Shown piece after piece: positions 33,448 through 41,849 of a stretch of 51,387 nt of DNA. Source of the stretch: Gammaproteobacteria bacterium. Its GTDB lineage: Bacteria; Pseudomonadota; Gammaproteobacteria; SZUA-140. The notes under the pieces are model-generated. The model was not told the origin of the DNA. It made no database searches and was given only the letters and a program-made list of their open reading frames with translations. The stretch's first letter is position 1. Every line of letters begins with the position of its first letter. The stretch is taken from positions 1 through 51,387 of the forward strand of contig WFNO01000021.1 of the NCBI GenBank assembly GCA_015488555.1. The letters are read 5' to 3'. The position numbers and the translations under genes were made by a program.

Positions 33448-34403
33448 GCACGCTTTTGACGCCTGTGATCACGCAAGACGGATTACAGGCGGTTTTCAAT
33501 GCCACCAACGACGGACTGCAGGCGCGCATCACCCATATCGCCCTGGGGGACGCCGGATGGGTGCCCGATGCAACCGTATCGGCCCTTCGCTCCGAGCGCC
33601 GCCGGATCCCCGTGGGCCAGGGTGAACGGCTGACGCCGACGCAGATTCATATCACGGCAGTCGAAGATGGCAACCAGATCGAATACTGGGTGCGCGAAGT
33701 CGGCTTTATCCTTGACGACGGCACCTTGCTGGCCGTCTGGAGCAATCCGGATCAGGCGCTTGCCTTCAAGGCGGCGAATGTTGATCTGCTGCTGGCCTTC
33801 GACATGGTGATGACGGCATTACCGGCGGACAGCGTCGTGGTCGACGGCACCGGCGGCGTCAACCTGGCCCCGGCTACGGCGAGCAAGCAAGGCGTGGTGC
33901 GTTTTGCCACTCCGGAAGAAGCCCGGGCGGGTACCGCCACGGATCTCGCCATGACCCCGGCCGGGAGCCGCACCCATGGCGACGCCCGCTATGCGAGGAC
34001 CTCGCACCGGCATAACTGGAATCAGATTGACGCCAAGCCCAGCGTTTATCCCCCGGCCAGCCACAATCACGACAAGCGTTATATACAACTGACTTCGCAA
34101 ACCCGCGTGACCTATGGCCGTGTAGGAACTGTAGCCCGACGATCGAGAGTCGGCTGGTGGAACGGCTATGACGACACCCGTTACAACTACGTCGATATTT
34201 ACCCGCCGGGTGGCTACACCATGAGCCACCTGATCGGTTTCATCGGCAGTATCGGTGCGGTGCATTACGCCGGTGACGTGGATGGGAATGACTCAATATG
34301 GCTCAAGTGGCATAACCTTGGGAATCGCATCCGCGTCGTGTGCAATAACACGGAGAACCGGGCGGCATCCCAGATCAACTACCTGGCAATGTGGAGGAAG
34401 TGA
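33444..34403 (+). CDS. Tail fibre protein H
   Basis: A 319-residue fibre. The N-terminal collar domain (TPVITQDGLQAVFNATNDG, ITHIALGDAGW, YWVREVGFILDDGTLLAVWS) attaches to the baseplate. A histidine-rich shaft (RYARTSHRHNWNQ, HNHDKRYIQ) and a tip (GGYTMSHLIGFIGSIGAVHYAG...RIRVVCNNTENRA) follow. It determines host binding. It is short compared with P2 gpH (about 670 residues). The stop overlaps the next start by TGATG. Confidence 0.9.
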   Translation: MSTLLTPVITQDGLQAVFNATNDGLQARITHIALGDAGWVPDATVSALRSERRRIPVGQGERLTPTQIHITAVEDGNQIEYWVREVGFILDDGTLLAVWSNPDQALAFKAANVDLLLAFDMVMTALPADSVVVDGTGGVNLAPATASKQGVVRFATPEEARAGTATDLAMTPAGSRTHGDARYARTSHRHNWNQIDAKPSVYPPASHNHDKRYIQLTSQTRVTYGRVGTVARRSRVGWWNGYDDTRYNYVDIYPPGGYTMSHLIGFIGSIGAVHYAGDVDGNDSIWLKWHNLGNRIRVVCNNTENRAASQINYLAMWRK

Positions 34404-34747
34404 TGGCCTGGCTCGAAATTGACAGCGGCACCATTATCGGTGTCCACAGCGAACGCTGCGAGTCTCAACTCGAATGGGTGGAATATGAGGGAGAGGCCAG
34501 CCCCGGCGATGGCTGGGTCGATGGCAAGGTGGTCCCCGCCGAAGATGATATCACGCCGGAAGACCTGCGCAGGCGTCTGGCGCGGGCGCGCATCCTCGAA
34601 TATTACCCCGAGTGGAAGCAGCTAAATATTCTGCGCGAGGGCGATGCCACGGTTATCGCGACCATGGGCAAGTTCATCGATGCCTGCCGGGCCTGGTCGA
34701 ATGATCCGCAGGCCGACCCCGGTCTGTTAGAACAGATCGTTCCCTGA
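34403..34747 (+). CDS. Probable tail fibre assembly protein
   Basis: A 114-residue protein after the fibre gene, with GGAGGAAG before the ATG at 34403. It has an N-terminal strand section (AWLEIDSGTIIGVHSE, LEWVEYEGEA) and a helical C-terminus (RRRLARARILEYYPEWKQLN). Position and size match a fibre chaperone (P2 G type); sequence evidence is weak. Confidence 0.55.
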   Translation: MAWLEIDSGTIIGVHSERCESQLEWVEYEGEASPGDGWVDGKVVPAEDDITPEDLRRRLARARILEYYPEWKQLNILREGDATVIATMGKFIDACRAWSNDPQADPGLLEQIVP

Positions 34748-34778
34748 ACCTCAACCTTATTTCATTTGGAGAATCACC

Positions 34779-36008
34779 ATGCCTGAGCAATTTTTGCACG
34801 GGGTGGAGGTCGTTGAGATTGACAACGGTCCCCGCCCCATAAGAACTGTGCGGTCCTCTGTCATCGGTGTGATCGGTACCGCACCGGACGCCGATCCCGA
34901 AAAGTTTCCCTTTAACCATCCGGTACTGATCGCGGGCAGCCGCGCTGAAGCAGCCGCACTGGGTAACGTGGGTACCTTGCCTGCGGCCCTGGATGACATC
35001 TTTGATCAGACCGGTGCCATGGTGGTTGCGGTCAGGGTGCCGGAGTTGGCGCCTGAAATCGCGGCGGAGGTTCCGCTGGCAAATCCGGAACTGGCTGGCG
35101 TACTCGGCCTGCCGCCAGGCGATATCACCAGCATCATCGGCGGGGTGGATCCCGAAACCGGCCAGTACCTGGGCGTCCAGACTTTCCTGGCCTCGGAGAG
35201 CGAGGTGCATGTCACGCCACGCATCCTGATCGCGCCCGAGTACAGCCATGACCCGGCAGTGGTGAACGAACTGCTGAGCGTCGCCGAGCGGCTGCGCGCC
35301 GTTGTGATTGCCGACGGGCCGAACACCACCGATAGCGGTGCGATTGCCTATCGTGAGATGTTCGGCAGTCCGCGTCTGTATCTCGTCGATCCCTGGGTCC
35401 GTGTCTGGAGCACGCAGTCCAATGGCGAGGTGATCCGGCCTGCGAGTGCCCGCGTGGCGGGGCTGATTGCGCGCTCGGACAGCGAGCGCGGCTTCTGGTG
35501 GTCGCCAAGCAATCAGGAACTTCGCGGCATTATTGGCATGGCGCGTTCGGTGGATTTTGCGCTGGGCGATGTGAATGCCCGGGCCAACTACCTCAATGAG
35601 CATGAAGTGACCACCATCATCCAGAAGAACGGCTTCCGCCTGTGGGGCAACCGCACCTGTTCGGCCGATCCGAAGTGGGCGTTCCTGAGTGTGCGTCGCA
35701 CCGCTGACATGATCAATGAATCGCTGCTGCGCGCGCACCTCTGGGCGGTGGATCGCAATATCACCAAGACCTACCTGGAGGATGTGCTGGAGGGCGTGAA
35801 CGCCTACCTGCGGCATCTCCGAACCCTGGGGGCTATCATCAATGGCCGGGCCTGGGCCGATCCGGATCTCAATACGCCGGACCAGCTCTCCCAGGGCAAG
35901 GTCTATATCGACTTCGATTTCACGCCGCCGTATCCGGCAGAGCACATTACCTTCCGCAGCCACCTGGTAAACGACTACCTGGTGGAAGTGCTGCCGGAAG
36001 CCGCATAA
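34779..36008 (+). CDS. Tail sheath protein
   Basis: A 409-residue sheath of the P2 FI family. The start FLHGVEVVEIDNGPRPIRTV, the STSVIG-like RSSVIGVIGTAPDADP near residues 26-41, the interior RILIAPEYSHDPAVVNELL, and the C-terminus LSQGKVYIDFDFTPPYPAEH are diagnostic. It contracts to drive the tube through the envelope. GGAG lies before the ATG. Confidence 0.95.
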   Translation: MPEQFLHGVEVVEIDNGPRPIRTVRSSVIGVIGTAPDADPEKFPFNHPVLIAGSRAEAAALGNVGTLPAALDDIFDQTGAMVVAVRVPELAPEIAAEVPLANPELAGVLGLPPGDITSIIGGVDPETGQYLGVQTFLASESEVHVTPRILIAPEYSHDPAVVNELLSVAERLRAVVIADGPNTTDSGAIAYREMFGSPRLYLVDPWVRVWSTQSNGEVIRPASARVAGLIARSDSERGFWWSPSNQELRGIIGMARSVDFALGDVNARANYLNEHEVTTIIQKNGFRLWGNRTCSADPKWAFLSVRRTADMINESLLRAHLWAVDRNITKTYLEDVLEGVNAYLRHLRTLGAIINGRAWADPDLNTPDQLSQGKVYIDFDFTPPYPAEHITFRSHLVNDYLVEVLPEAA

Positions 36009-36020
36009 TAGGAGGCTAGT

Positions 36021-36524
36021 ATGCTCGACGACATTCTGAAAAACATGGCCCTGTTCGTGGACGGCCGGGGTTACGCGGGCAACGTGGAAGAACTCACCTT
36101 GCCCAAACTCACCATGAAAACCGAGGAGTTTCGCGGTGGCGGCATGGACGCGCCCATTGAGGTTGAGATGGGGATGGAGAAACTCGAGTGCGAGTTCACC
36201 CTGACCCGTTTTGACAAGGAGGCCCTCAAGCTGTTCGGGCTGGCTCCCGGCCGTGTTACGCCGCTGACCGTTCGCGGTGCGGTGGTATCCGATAACGGCA
36301 CCCAGACACCGGTGGTGGTCAACCTGCGAGGCATCGTCCGCGAGATGGATCCGGGCAACTGGAAACCGGGCGACAAGGCCACGCTCAAGTTCGCCATCGC
36401 ATTGCGCTACTACAAGCTGACCCATGGTGGCGAGGTGGTGCACGAAATCGACATTCCCAACATGGTCCGTGTCGTCGGCGGCGTGGACCAGTTGTCGGAA
36501 ATCCGTAACGCCCTGGGACTCTAA
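36021..36524 (+). CDS. Tail tube protein
   Basis: A 167-residue tube protein of P2 FII type. It includes NMALFVDGRGYAGNVEELTL, MKTEEFRGGGMDAPIEVEMG and LKFAIALRYYKLTHGGEVVH. It builds the inner tube inside the sheath. Directly follows the sheath gene, as in P2. Confidence 0.95.
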   Translation: MLDDILKNMALFVDGRGYAGNVEELTLPKLTMKTEEFRGGGMDAPIEVEMGMEKLECEFTLTRFDKEALKLFGLAPGRVTPLTVRGAVVSDNGTQTPVVVNLRGIVREMDPGNWKPGDKATLKFAIALRYYKLTHGGEVVHEIDIPNMVRVVGGVDQLSEIRNALGL

Positions 36525-36540
36525 AAACGAGGTCATCATT

Positions 36541-36822
36541 ATGGAAACTCAAACCTACTACGTCATCAAACCGACCACCCACAACCGGGCCAAGGTCGGC
36601 TACGGCGACAGCCTGGAACTGACCGCGGAACAGGCCCGGCCACTGATCAACGGCGGGTTCATCGGCACCGACCTGGCCAGCGCCGTTCGCATTGGCGAAC
36701 TGGCAACAGCGCTTGCCAGCGCCGAGGCGGAACTCAAGGTGCTGCGGGATGAGATTGCCAAGAACACGGCTGATACGGCTGCGAAGGCGGATGCTTCCAA
36801 AGCGGAGGCCAAGAAGGCATGA
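36541..36822 (+). CDS. Small tail protein, DUF7210-like N-terminus
   Basis: A 93-residue protein starting at 36541. The N-terminal half (TYYVIKPTTHNRAKVGYGDS, LELTAEQARPLINGGFIG) resembles the DUF7210-like part of the 29161 product. The second half is an alanine- and lysine-rich helix, probably a coiled coil (ASAEAELKVLRDEIAKNTAD). It sits between tube and E genes and overlaps gene E by ATGA. Function unknown. Confidence 0.7.
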   Translation: METQTYYVIKPTTHNRAKVGYGDSLELTAEQARPLINGGFIGTDLASAVRIGELATALASAEAELKVLRDEIAKNTADTAAKADASKAEAKKA

Positions 36823-37061
36823 GCAACTCCATCGAACTCAAATATCCGATCAGCGTGGATGGGGTGAACGTCAAGTCGCTGAAACTGCGCCGCCCCAAGG
36901 TGCGGGACATGCTGGGTGTGGAGGCCACCAAGGTTTCCGATGCCGAGAAGGAGATCAATCTGTTTGCCAACCTCTGCGAGGTGACTCCCGAGGCGCTGAT
37001 GGATCTCGATATGGCCGACTACGCCAAGCTCCAGAAGGCATACCAGGATTTTTTGTCCTGA
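36819..37061 (+). CDS. Tail assembly chaperone E
   Basis: An 80-residue protein of the P2 gpE chaperone type with IELKYPISVDGVNVKSLKLR and VSDAEKEINLFANLCEVTPE. It coats the tape measure protein before tube growth. It ends just after T TTT TTG at 37049-37055, from which a -1 shift would continue into E'. Confidence 0.9.
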   Translation: MSNSIELKYPISVDGVNVKSLKLRRPKVRDMLGVEATKVSDAEKEINLFANLCEVTPEALMDLDMADYAKLQKAYQDFLS

Positions 37062-37085
37062 GTCCCCTTGAGGCGCGCCGCGCCT
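37049..37085 (+). promoter_or_regulatory. -1 ribosomal frameshift signal
   Basis: The heptamer T TTT TTG is in the correct phase for the E frame (GAT TTT TTG TCC TGA). The -1 frame reads on (GTC CTG AGT CCC). A short hairpin AGGCGC-GCC-GCGCCT lies at 37071-37085, 15 bases downstream. P2 E/E' uses the same heptamer. Confidence 0.8.
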
Positions 37086-37195
37086 GTATCGCGCTGGCCT
37101 CCCATACCGGTTGGCCACTCTCTGAACTGCTCGAACTCGACGGCCATGAACTGGTGGCCTGGCTCAAGGCGTGCCCAAAGCCTGGAATCAAGTAA
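37055..37195 (+). CDS. E' extension made by -1 frameshift
   Basis: This 46-residue -1-frame segment (VLSPLEARRACIALASHTGW...) is open to 37195 and resembles the GpE' domain (GWPLSELLELDGHELVAWLK). It has no start of its own at the right place. After the shift the fusion (36819-37055 then 37055-37192) would be 125 residues, the E+E' form that nucleates the tape measure. The tape measure ATG follows the stop directly. Confidence 0.8.
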   Translation, partial: VLSPLEARRACIALASHTGWPLSELLELDGHELVAWLKACPKPGIK

Positions 37196-39496
37196 ATGAA
37201 ATCTTCATTCAAACTGGCGATCCAGATTGGTGCGGCGGTGAGCGGCAGCTTCAAGAACGCGGTACGCGGCTCCCAGGTGCAACTCAACCAGCTGGGCCGT
37301 ACGCTCAAGAACCTGCGCTCCCAGCAGCAGGCCATCGGCAAGTTCGAACTGGCGGAAGCCAACCTGGGCAAGGCCCGCGCCGCCTACAACGCGGCGACCA
37401 AGGAAGTCATGCGGCTGCGCAAGGAGATGGCCGCGACTGACCAGCCCAGCAAGAAGCTGATCCAGTCTTTCGAGGCGGCCAAGCAGAAAGCGGCCAGCCT
37501 GTCGCTCAAGCTCGGTACGCAAAAGGACCGGCTGCGGCAGGTGCGACGGGAACTGGAAAGCGCCGGGATCAACACCCGGAAGCTTGCCAACGAGAACCAG
37601 CGGCTCGGTTCCACCCTCGATAGGCTGAACACCAAGTACAGCAAGCTGGCCCAGGCCATGCGCGCCCAGGAGGCCGTGAAGGCCCGGCGCGCGGACCTGC
37701 GGGGCCAGCTTTTTGATGCCGCGGCGCTAGGCACCACCATCGCCGCGCCCATTAAGGTAGCCGTAGACTTCGAGCAGTCGGTAGCGAAGCTGGGGGCGAT
37801 CACCCGCGCCGATGAGGCGTCCCTGAAGGCGCTGGAAGCGGCCGCACGAAAGCTGGGTGAAACCACGCTCTTTACCGCCAGCCAAAGTGCAGAGGCCATG
37901 ACCTTTCTGGGCATGGCCGGGTTCAAGACCAATCAGATTTTGGCGGCCACCCCGGGCATGCTGAATCTGGCCCAGGCGGCCGGAAGCGATCTGGCAGAAA
38001 CCGCCGACATCGCCTCCAACATCCTGAGCGGCTTCTCGCTTGAGGCGGATCAGATGGGCCGGGTGGGCGATGTGCTTTCGGCCACCTTCACCAGCTCCAA
38101 TACCACCCTGCAGATGCTCGAGGATACGCTGAAATACGCGGCCCCCGTCGCAAGCGCGGCAGGCGCTTCACTGGAAGAAGTGGCCGCCATGGCCGGTTTG
38201 CTGGGTAACGTGGGTATCCAGGGCAGCATGGCGGGCACCGCGCTGCGGGCCGCTTTTCTGCGCCTGTCGGCCCCTCCCAAGATGGCGGCAGACGCCATCG
38301 AGGAGCTGGGACTGAGCGTCAAGGATGCCGAGGGCAACCTGCGTCCTATCCCGGAGATCCTGAAGGATATCGGAACGGCTACCGAACACATGGGCTCGGC
38401 CGAACAGGCCGAGGTCATCAAGCGCCTGTTCGGCAGCGAAGCCGCCGCCGGGATGACGGAACTGCTCAAGCAGGCCGGTTCCGGCGCACTGGATGATTAC
38501 ATCGCCCAGTTGCAAAAGGCCAAAGGCACCGCCGATGAGATGGCCAGAAAGATGGGTGACACCACCAGTGGCGCACTCAAACGATTGGGTAGTGCGCTGG
38601 AAAGCGTGGCGATCAGCCTGGGTGATGTGCTACTGCCCACGGTAGCCGCCGGTGCCGAGGTCTTTGCCACCTTTGCCAGCTGGATATCGGCCACCTCACA
38701 GGCGTATCCGTTTCTGACCAAGGTGGTGATTGGAGCCACCGCGGGTCTGATTGCGCTGAAGGTGACAACCATTGCAGGTGCCTATGCTTTCACCTTTCTC
38801 AAAGGGGGCGTGCTCACGCTGGTGACCGCCTACCGAACTCTGAGCGCCGGGCTCGCGCTGGCCCAACTGGGCATGACCCGTATGAACGTGCTGGCTGGGT
38901 TGAGTGCCGCGCGGATGGGCATCGTCACTGCCGCCCAGTGGGCGCTGAATATCGCGATGACCGCCAATCCTATCGGCCTGATCGTGGCGGGTATCGCGGC
39001 TTTGGCTGGAGCGGCCTACATGCTCATCCAGTATTGGGAGCCCATCGGCGAGTTTTTCGGCAATCTCTGGCAGGGAGTGAAGGACCTGACGTCAGGTGCC
39101 GTGGATTGGATCGTCGGGAAACTTGAGTTTCTCGGCAAGCCAATGGAGGTGCTGGGTAAGGCCTGGGACACGGTCGCAGGCTGGTTTGATAGCGAGGATG
39201 AACCAACAACCAAGCCTAAGAAAACCGTCGGCAAGATGGCCCGCGCTACCGTCGGAACGGCGTTGGTGGCATCAACACCGGCAATGGCCGTACCGCAGTC
39301 ACCGGACTTGCCTACTGTTGTGCAACAGGCCCGTTCTCCGGTTGAACAGGTTATCCGCATCGATGCGCCGATTACCATCAATGCTCAACCGGGCATGGAT
39401 GAGAAGGCCGTCGCAATGGAAGTGCAAAGAGCACTAGACCAGCGACAGGCTCGGGCTGAAAGCGACCGGCGCTCAGTACTTTACGACAGTGATTGA
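37196..39496 (+). CDS. Tail tape measure protein
   Basis: A 766-residue tape measure of the TP901/P2 T type. The N-terminus is a coiled-coil rich region (residues 1-160). The PhageMin-type core includes ITRADEASLKALEAAARKLG and TSNTTLQMLEDTLKYAAPVA. Two hydrophobic stretches (AYPFLTKVVIGATAGLIALK near 500, and ANPIGLIVAGIAALAGAAY near 587) may insert in the membrane. Its length sets tail length. ATG overlaps nothing but follows the E' stop immediately. Confidence 0.95.
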   Translation: MKSSFKLAIQIGAAVSGSFKNAVRGSQVQLNQLGRTLKNLRSQQQAIGKFELAEANLGKARAAYNAATKEVMRLRKEMAATDQPSKKLIQSFEAAKQKAASLSLKLGTQKDRLRQVRRELESAGINTRKLANENQRLGSTLDRLNTKYSKLAQAMRAQEAVKARRADLRGQLFDAAALGTTIAAPIKVAVDFEQSVAKLGAITRADEASLKALEAAARKLGETTLFTASQSAEAMTFLGMAGFKTNQILAATPGMLNLAQAAGSDLAETADIASNILSGFSLEADQMGRVGDVLSATFTSSNTTLQMLEDTLKYAAPVASAAGASLEEVAAMAGLLGNVGIQGSMAGTALRAAFLRLSAPPKMAADAIEELGLSVKDAEGNLRPIPEILKDIGTATEHMGSAEQAEVIKRLFGSEAAAGMTELLKQAGSGALDDYIAQLQKAKGTADEMARKMGDTTSGALKRLGSALESVAISLGDVLLPTVAAGAEVFATFASWISATSQAYPFLTKVVIGATAGLIALKVTTIAGAYAFTFLKGGVLTLVTAYRTLSAGLALAQLGMTRMNVLAGLSAARMGIVTAAQWALNIAMTANPIGLIVAGIAALAGAAYMLIQYWEPIGEFFGNLWQGVKDLTSGAVDWIVGKLEFLGKPMEVLGKAWDTVAGWFDSEDEPTTKPKKTVGKMARATVGTALVASTPAMAVPQSPDLPTVVQQARSPVEQVIRIDAPITINAQPGMDEKAVAMEVQRALDQRQARAESDRRSVLYDSD

Positions 39497-39541
39497 CAAC
39501 ACCGGTCTTCTGGCCGGGTTGGTTTCACTGCCCGGTGCTGG

Positions 39542-39790
39542 TTATCGCTTCTTATTTGACTGAGATAACACAGAGCCAGCGAGTTCTTTTGTTTCGTCGC
39601 TGTACTTAGAGCTTCTTAAAACAGTAGATGCAAGATCTTCAAGCTCTGCTCCAGTCTGTTTTTTGTTGCCGCTTTGCGATAAAGCCGATGCCGCCAACTT
39701 CTTCGCTGTTTTCGATGAGTTCTTGTCGCTCAAAACTTTCGCTGCATTTGATGCGACTTGTTTTGAGGTTTGTTTCTTGTTGCCAGCCAT
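39542..39790 (-). CDS. Moron: small repeated-lysine protein
   Basis: An 82-residue reverse-strand gene between two forward tail genes. The ATG at 39790 (MAGNKKQTSK) has GGAG seven bases upstream, better than the in-frame TTG at 39796. The product is two copies of a lysine-rich unit: GNKKQTSKQVASNAAKVLSD...LSQS and GNKKQTGAELEDLASTVL...LSQS. Base composition is AT-richer than the flanks and a promoter sits in front, which are the marks of a phage moron. Function unknown; DNA binding is possible given the charge. Confidence 0.75.
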   Translation of the reverse strand: MAGNKKQTSKQVASNAAKVLSDKNSSKTAKKLAASALSQSGNKKQTGAELEDLASTVLRSSKYSDETKELAGSVLSQSNKKR

Positions 39791-39823
39791 GCTCAAACTC
39801 CATTTGCCGAAATAAACGTTTTT

Positions 39824-39852
39824 TATATAGGGGCATTATGTGCAGTTTTCAA
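39824..39852 (-). promoter_or_regulatory. Promoter of the moron gene
   Basis: Minus strand: TTGAAA (39852-39847), 17 bases, TATATA (39829-39824). It faces the reverse-strand gene at 39790 and lies between the tape measure and U genes. Confidence 0.7.
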
Positions 39853-39871
39853 CCAGTGTCGAGGCTTCAAC

Positions 39872-40312
39872 ATGAGTGAAACCATGATGGCCTTGGGCAG
39901 CTACCGGTTCTCGTTGGGCAGCGCCGCCTATCAGGAACTCCGCCGAAGTAACGCCTATCGCTGGCAGGCACAGGAGCGGCTGCAGCGGTTGCCTGCCCAA
40001 CAGTTTCTAGGACCCGGCAGCGAAACGCTGGCTCTCAAGGGCGTGATCTATCCCCATTACCGGGGCGGCTTCAAACAGATCGATGCCATGCGTGCGCAGG
40101 CGGGCAAAGGCGAACTGCTACTGCTGGTGGATGGTCTTGGCTTTATCTGGGGCCAGTGGGTGGTCCTTCAGGTCGATGAAACACAGTCGGCGCTGCTTAC
40201 CAACGGTCAGCCGAGAAAACTGGAGTTCCAGCTTCGCCTGGCCCGATACGGAGACGATGCCATGGATGGCGGAGGTAGAACAATGTCTGGAACGATTGTC
40301 GAGGATAGCTAA
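39872..40312 (+). CDS. Tail protein U
   Basis: A 146-residue P2 gpU-like protein. The start (MSETMMALGSYRFSLGSAAY) is the family N-terminus; SNAYRWQAQERLQ and LVDGLGFIWGQWVVLQVDE are conserved. It works near the tape measure during tail completion. The last codons (MDGGGRTMSGTIVEDS) coincide with hairpin array C. The stop overlaps gene X (TAATG). Confidence 0.92.
   Translation: MSETMMALGSYRFSLGSAAYQELRRSNAYRWQAQERLQRLPAQQFLGPGSETLALKGVIYPHYRGGFKQIDAMRAQAGKGELLLLVDGLGFIWGQWVVLQVDETQSALLTNGQPRKLEFQLRLARYGDDAMDGGGRTMSGTIVEDS
40259..40299. repeat. Hairpin array C at end of gene U
   Basis: GCCA-TGGA-TGGC (40259-40270) and then CAAT(GT)-CTGGA-(AC)GATTG (40281-40298), with one bulged G. The two loops are those of arrays A and B but the order is reversed and the stems are short. 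Confidence 0.65.
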
Positions 40313-40521
40313 TGGCCCAATACCGTACCCGTGATGGCGAGATGCTGGATGCCATCTGTAAGGCCTGGTACGGCGAATCATCCCGCTATACCGAAGCCGT
40401 GCTGGAAGCCAATCCTGACCTGGCCGATCTGGGACCAATGCTGCCTGCCGGTGTCGTAATCGATCTGCCGGAGTTTCCAGAGCTGTCGGTCAGGACAGGA
40501 TTGATTCGTCTGTGGGACTGA
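40312..40521 (+). CDS. Tail protein X
   Basis: A 69-residue P2 gpX-like LysM protein: YRTRDGEMLDAICKAWYGES, AVLEANPDLADLGPMLPAGV and IDLPEF. It probably binds peptidoglycan or the tail hub. The ATG overlaps the U stop (TAATG). Confidence 0.93.
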   Translation: MAQYRTRDGEMLDAICKAWYGESSRYTEAVLEANPDLADLGPMLPAGVVIDLPEFPELSVRTGLIRLWD

Positions 40522-40525
40522 GACC

Positions 40526-41497
40526 ATGACGCCGGATTTTCGCATTCTGGCCGACAGCCAGGACATTACCGATCGCATCCGCGACCGGCTGCTATCTCTG
40601 CGGATCACCGACGAGGCGGGCGTTAAGTCGGATACGGTTGAGATTGCTCTGGATGATCGTGATGCCTTGCTAATCTGGCCCCGGCATGGGGCGGAACTTG
40701 AGGTGTCACTGGGTTACCGGCAGACAGGACTGGTCCGTCTTGGCCTCTATGTGGTGGACGAGGTGGAACACAGCGGTCCACCCAACACCCTGACGATCCG
40801 GGCCAAGGCCTCCGACATGCGTGAAAGCCTCAAGGCTCCCCGGACCCGTGTTTGGGACAACATTACCCTGGCCGATCTGGTGGCCACCATTGCAGCCGAG
40901 CACGGGTTGAAGCCCAAAGTCAGCAACGCACTGGCCCCGGTGGCCATCGCCCATCTGGACCAGACCGAGGAATCGGATCTGCATTTGCTCACCCGGCTGG
41001 CCCGGGAATCAGGCGCGGTAGCAAAGCCCGTAGCCGGTAACTTGGTGTTTGTGACCCGGGGAGAAGCCAAGAGCGCCACAGGCAAAGAGATGCCTACTAT
41101 TGAGGTTTCACCGTCGCAGGTGATTCAGCATCGGATGACCCAGGCCGACCGGGGCAAGTATGAGGCAGTGGTAACCCACTGGCATGACCTACTGGCCGCT
41201 GAACGTGTGCCAGTTCGAGTGGGAGAAGGTAAGCCAGTGTACACCTTGCGTCATACCTATCCGGATGCGCGGCAGGCCACCCGCGCCGCCCGGTCGAAAC
41301 TGGATGCGCTCCAACGCGGCACCGGCACCCTGAGTCTGACACTGGTCGGCAATACCGAACTGATGGCGGAAGGCAAACTCCGGCTCAAGGGCTTTCGCGA
41401 TGGCGTGGACGGTGAATGGCTGATCCAGCGAGCTGAGCATCAACTGGACAGCCAAGGCTTCATCACTCGCGTTGAAGCTGAAACGCCCAAACCCTGA
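40526..41497 (+). CDS. Late control/tail hub protein D
   Basis: A 323-residue P2 gpD-like baseplate hub protein. It contains SLRITDEAGVKSDTVEIALD, EHSGPPNTLTIRAKASDMRE and DGEWLIQRAEHQLDSQGFIT. It connects the tube to the spike V. The last tail gene, followed by a terminator at 41522. Confidence 0.93.
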   Translation: MTPDFRILADSQDITDRIRDRLLSLRITDEAGVKSDTVEIALDDRDALLIWPRHGAELEVSLGYRQTGLVRLGLYVVDEVEHSGPPNTLTIRAKASDMRESLKAPRTRVWDNITLADLVATIAAEHGLKPKVSNALAPVAIAHLDQTEESDLHLLTRLARESGAVAKPVAGNLVFVTRGEAKSATGKEMPTIEVSPSQVIQHRMTQADRGKYEAVVTHWHDLLAAERVPVRVGEGKPVYTLRHTYPDARQATRAARSKLDALQRGTGTLSLTLVGNTELMAEGKLRLKGFRDGVDGEWLIQRAEHQLDSQGFITRVEAETPKP

Positions 41498-41521
41498 ACC
41501 CAACATTAAGAATCACACAGA

Positions 41522-41543
41522 CCCGCCACTCGGCGGGTTTTTT
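41522..41543 (+). terminator. Intrinsic terminator after tail operon
   Basis: CCCGCC-ACTC-GGCGGG followed by six T residues, 25 bases after the stop of gene D and 17 bases before the DUF6127-type gene. Confidence 0.85.
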
Positions 41544-41559
41544 CGTATTGGAGGCGCCT

Positions 41560-41847
41560 ATGTCCCCACCGGGAAAGAATGAACCTTTGATCACTCTGCC
41601 GCAGGAAGAATTCGAGGAGATGCTCAACCGTGCCGCCGAGCGGGGAGCGCTCAGGGCCCTGGCCGATGTGGGCCTGGATGGCGAAGACGCTGCCGAGGAT
41701 ATCCGTGAGCTTCGCTCTCTGCTGCAGGCGCTCAACCTCGCCAAGCGCACCGCCTGGCAAACCATCATTCGCATTATGACAACCGGCCTGATTCTGGCCC
41801 TGATGGCCGGGGCCGCCATCAAACTGAAACTCTTTGGAGGACATTAA
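41560..41847 (+). CDS. Small membrane protein, DUF6127 type
   Basis: A 95-residue protein starting at 41560 with TTGGAGG upstream; the in-frame ATG at 41548 has no such site. An acidic helical N-terminus (LPQEEFEEMLNRAAERGALR) and a single C-terminal membrane segment (IRIMTTGLILALMAGAAI) fit DUF6127. It begins the lysis module, so a pinholin or antiholin role is possible but unproven. Confidence 0.75.
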   Translation: MSPPGKNEPLITLPQEEFEEMLNRAAERGALRALADVGLDGEDAAEDIRELRSLLQALNLAKRTAWQTIIRIMTTGLILALMAGAAIKLKLFGGH

Positions 41848-41849
41848 TC

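Noticed and set aside
34674-36539. A 621-codon open frame on the minus strand
   Set aside because: It is antisense to the tail assembly, sheath and tube genes, which have clear family signatures; the high GC content keeps the frame open.
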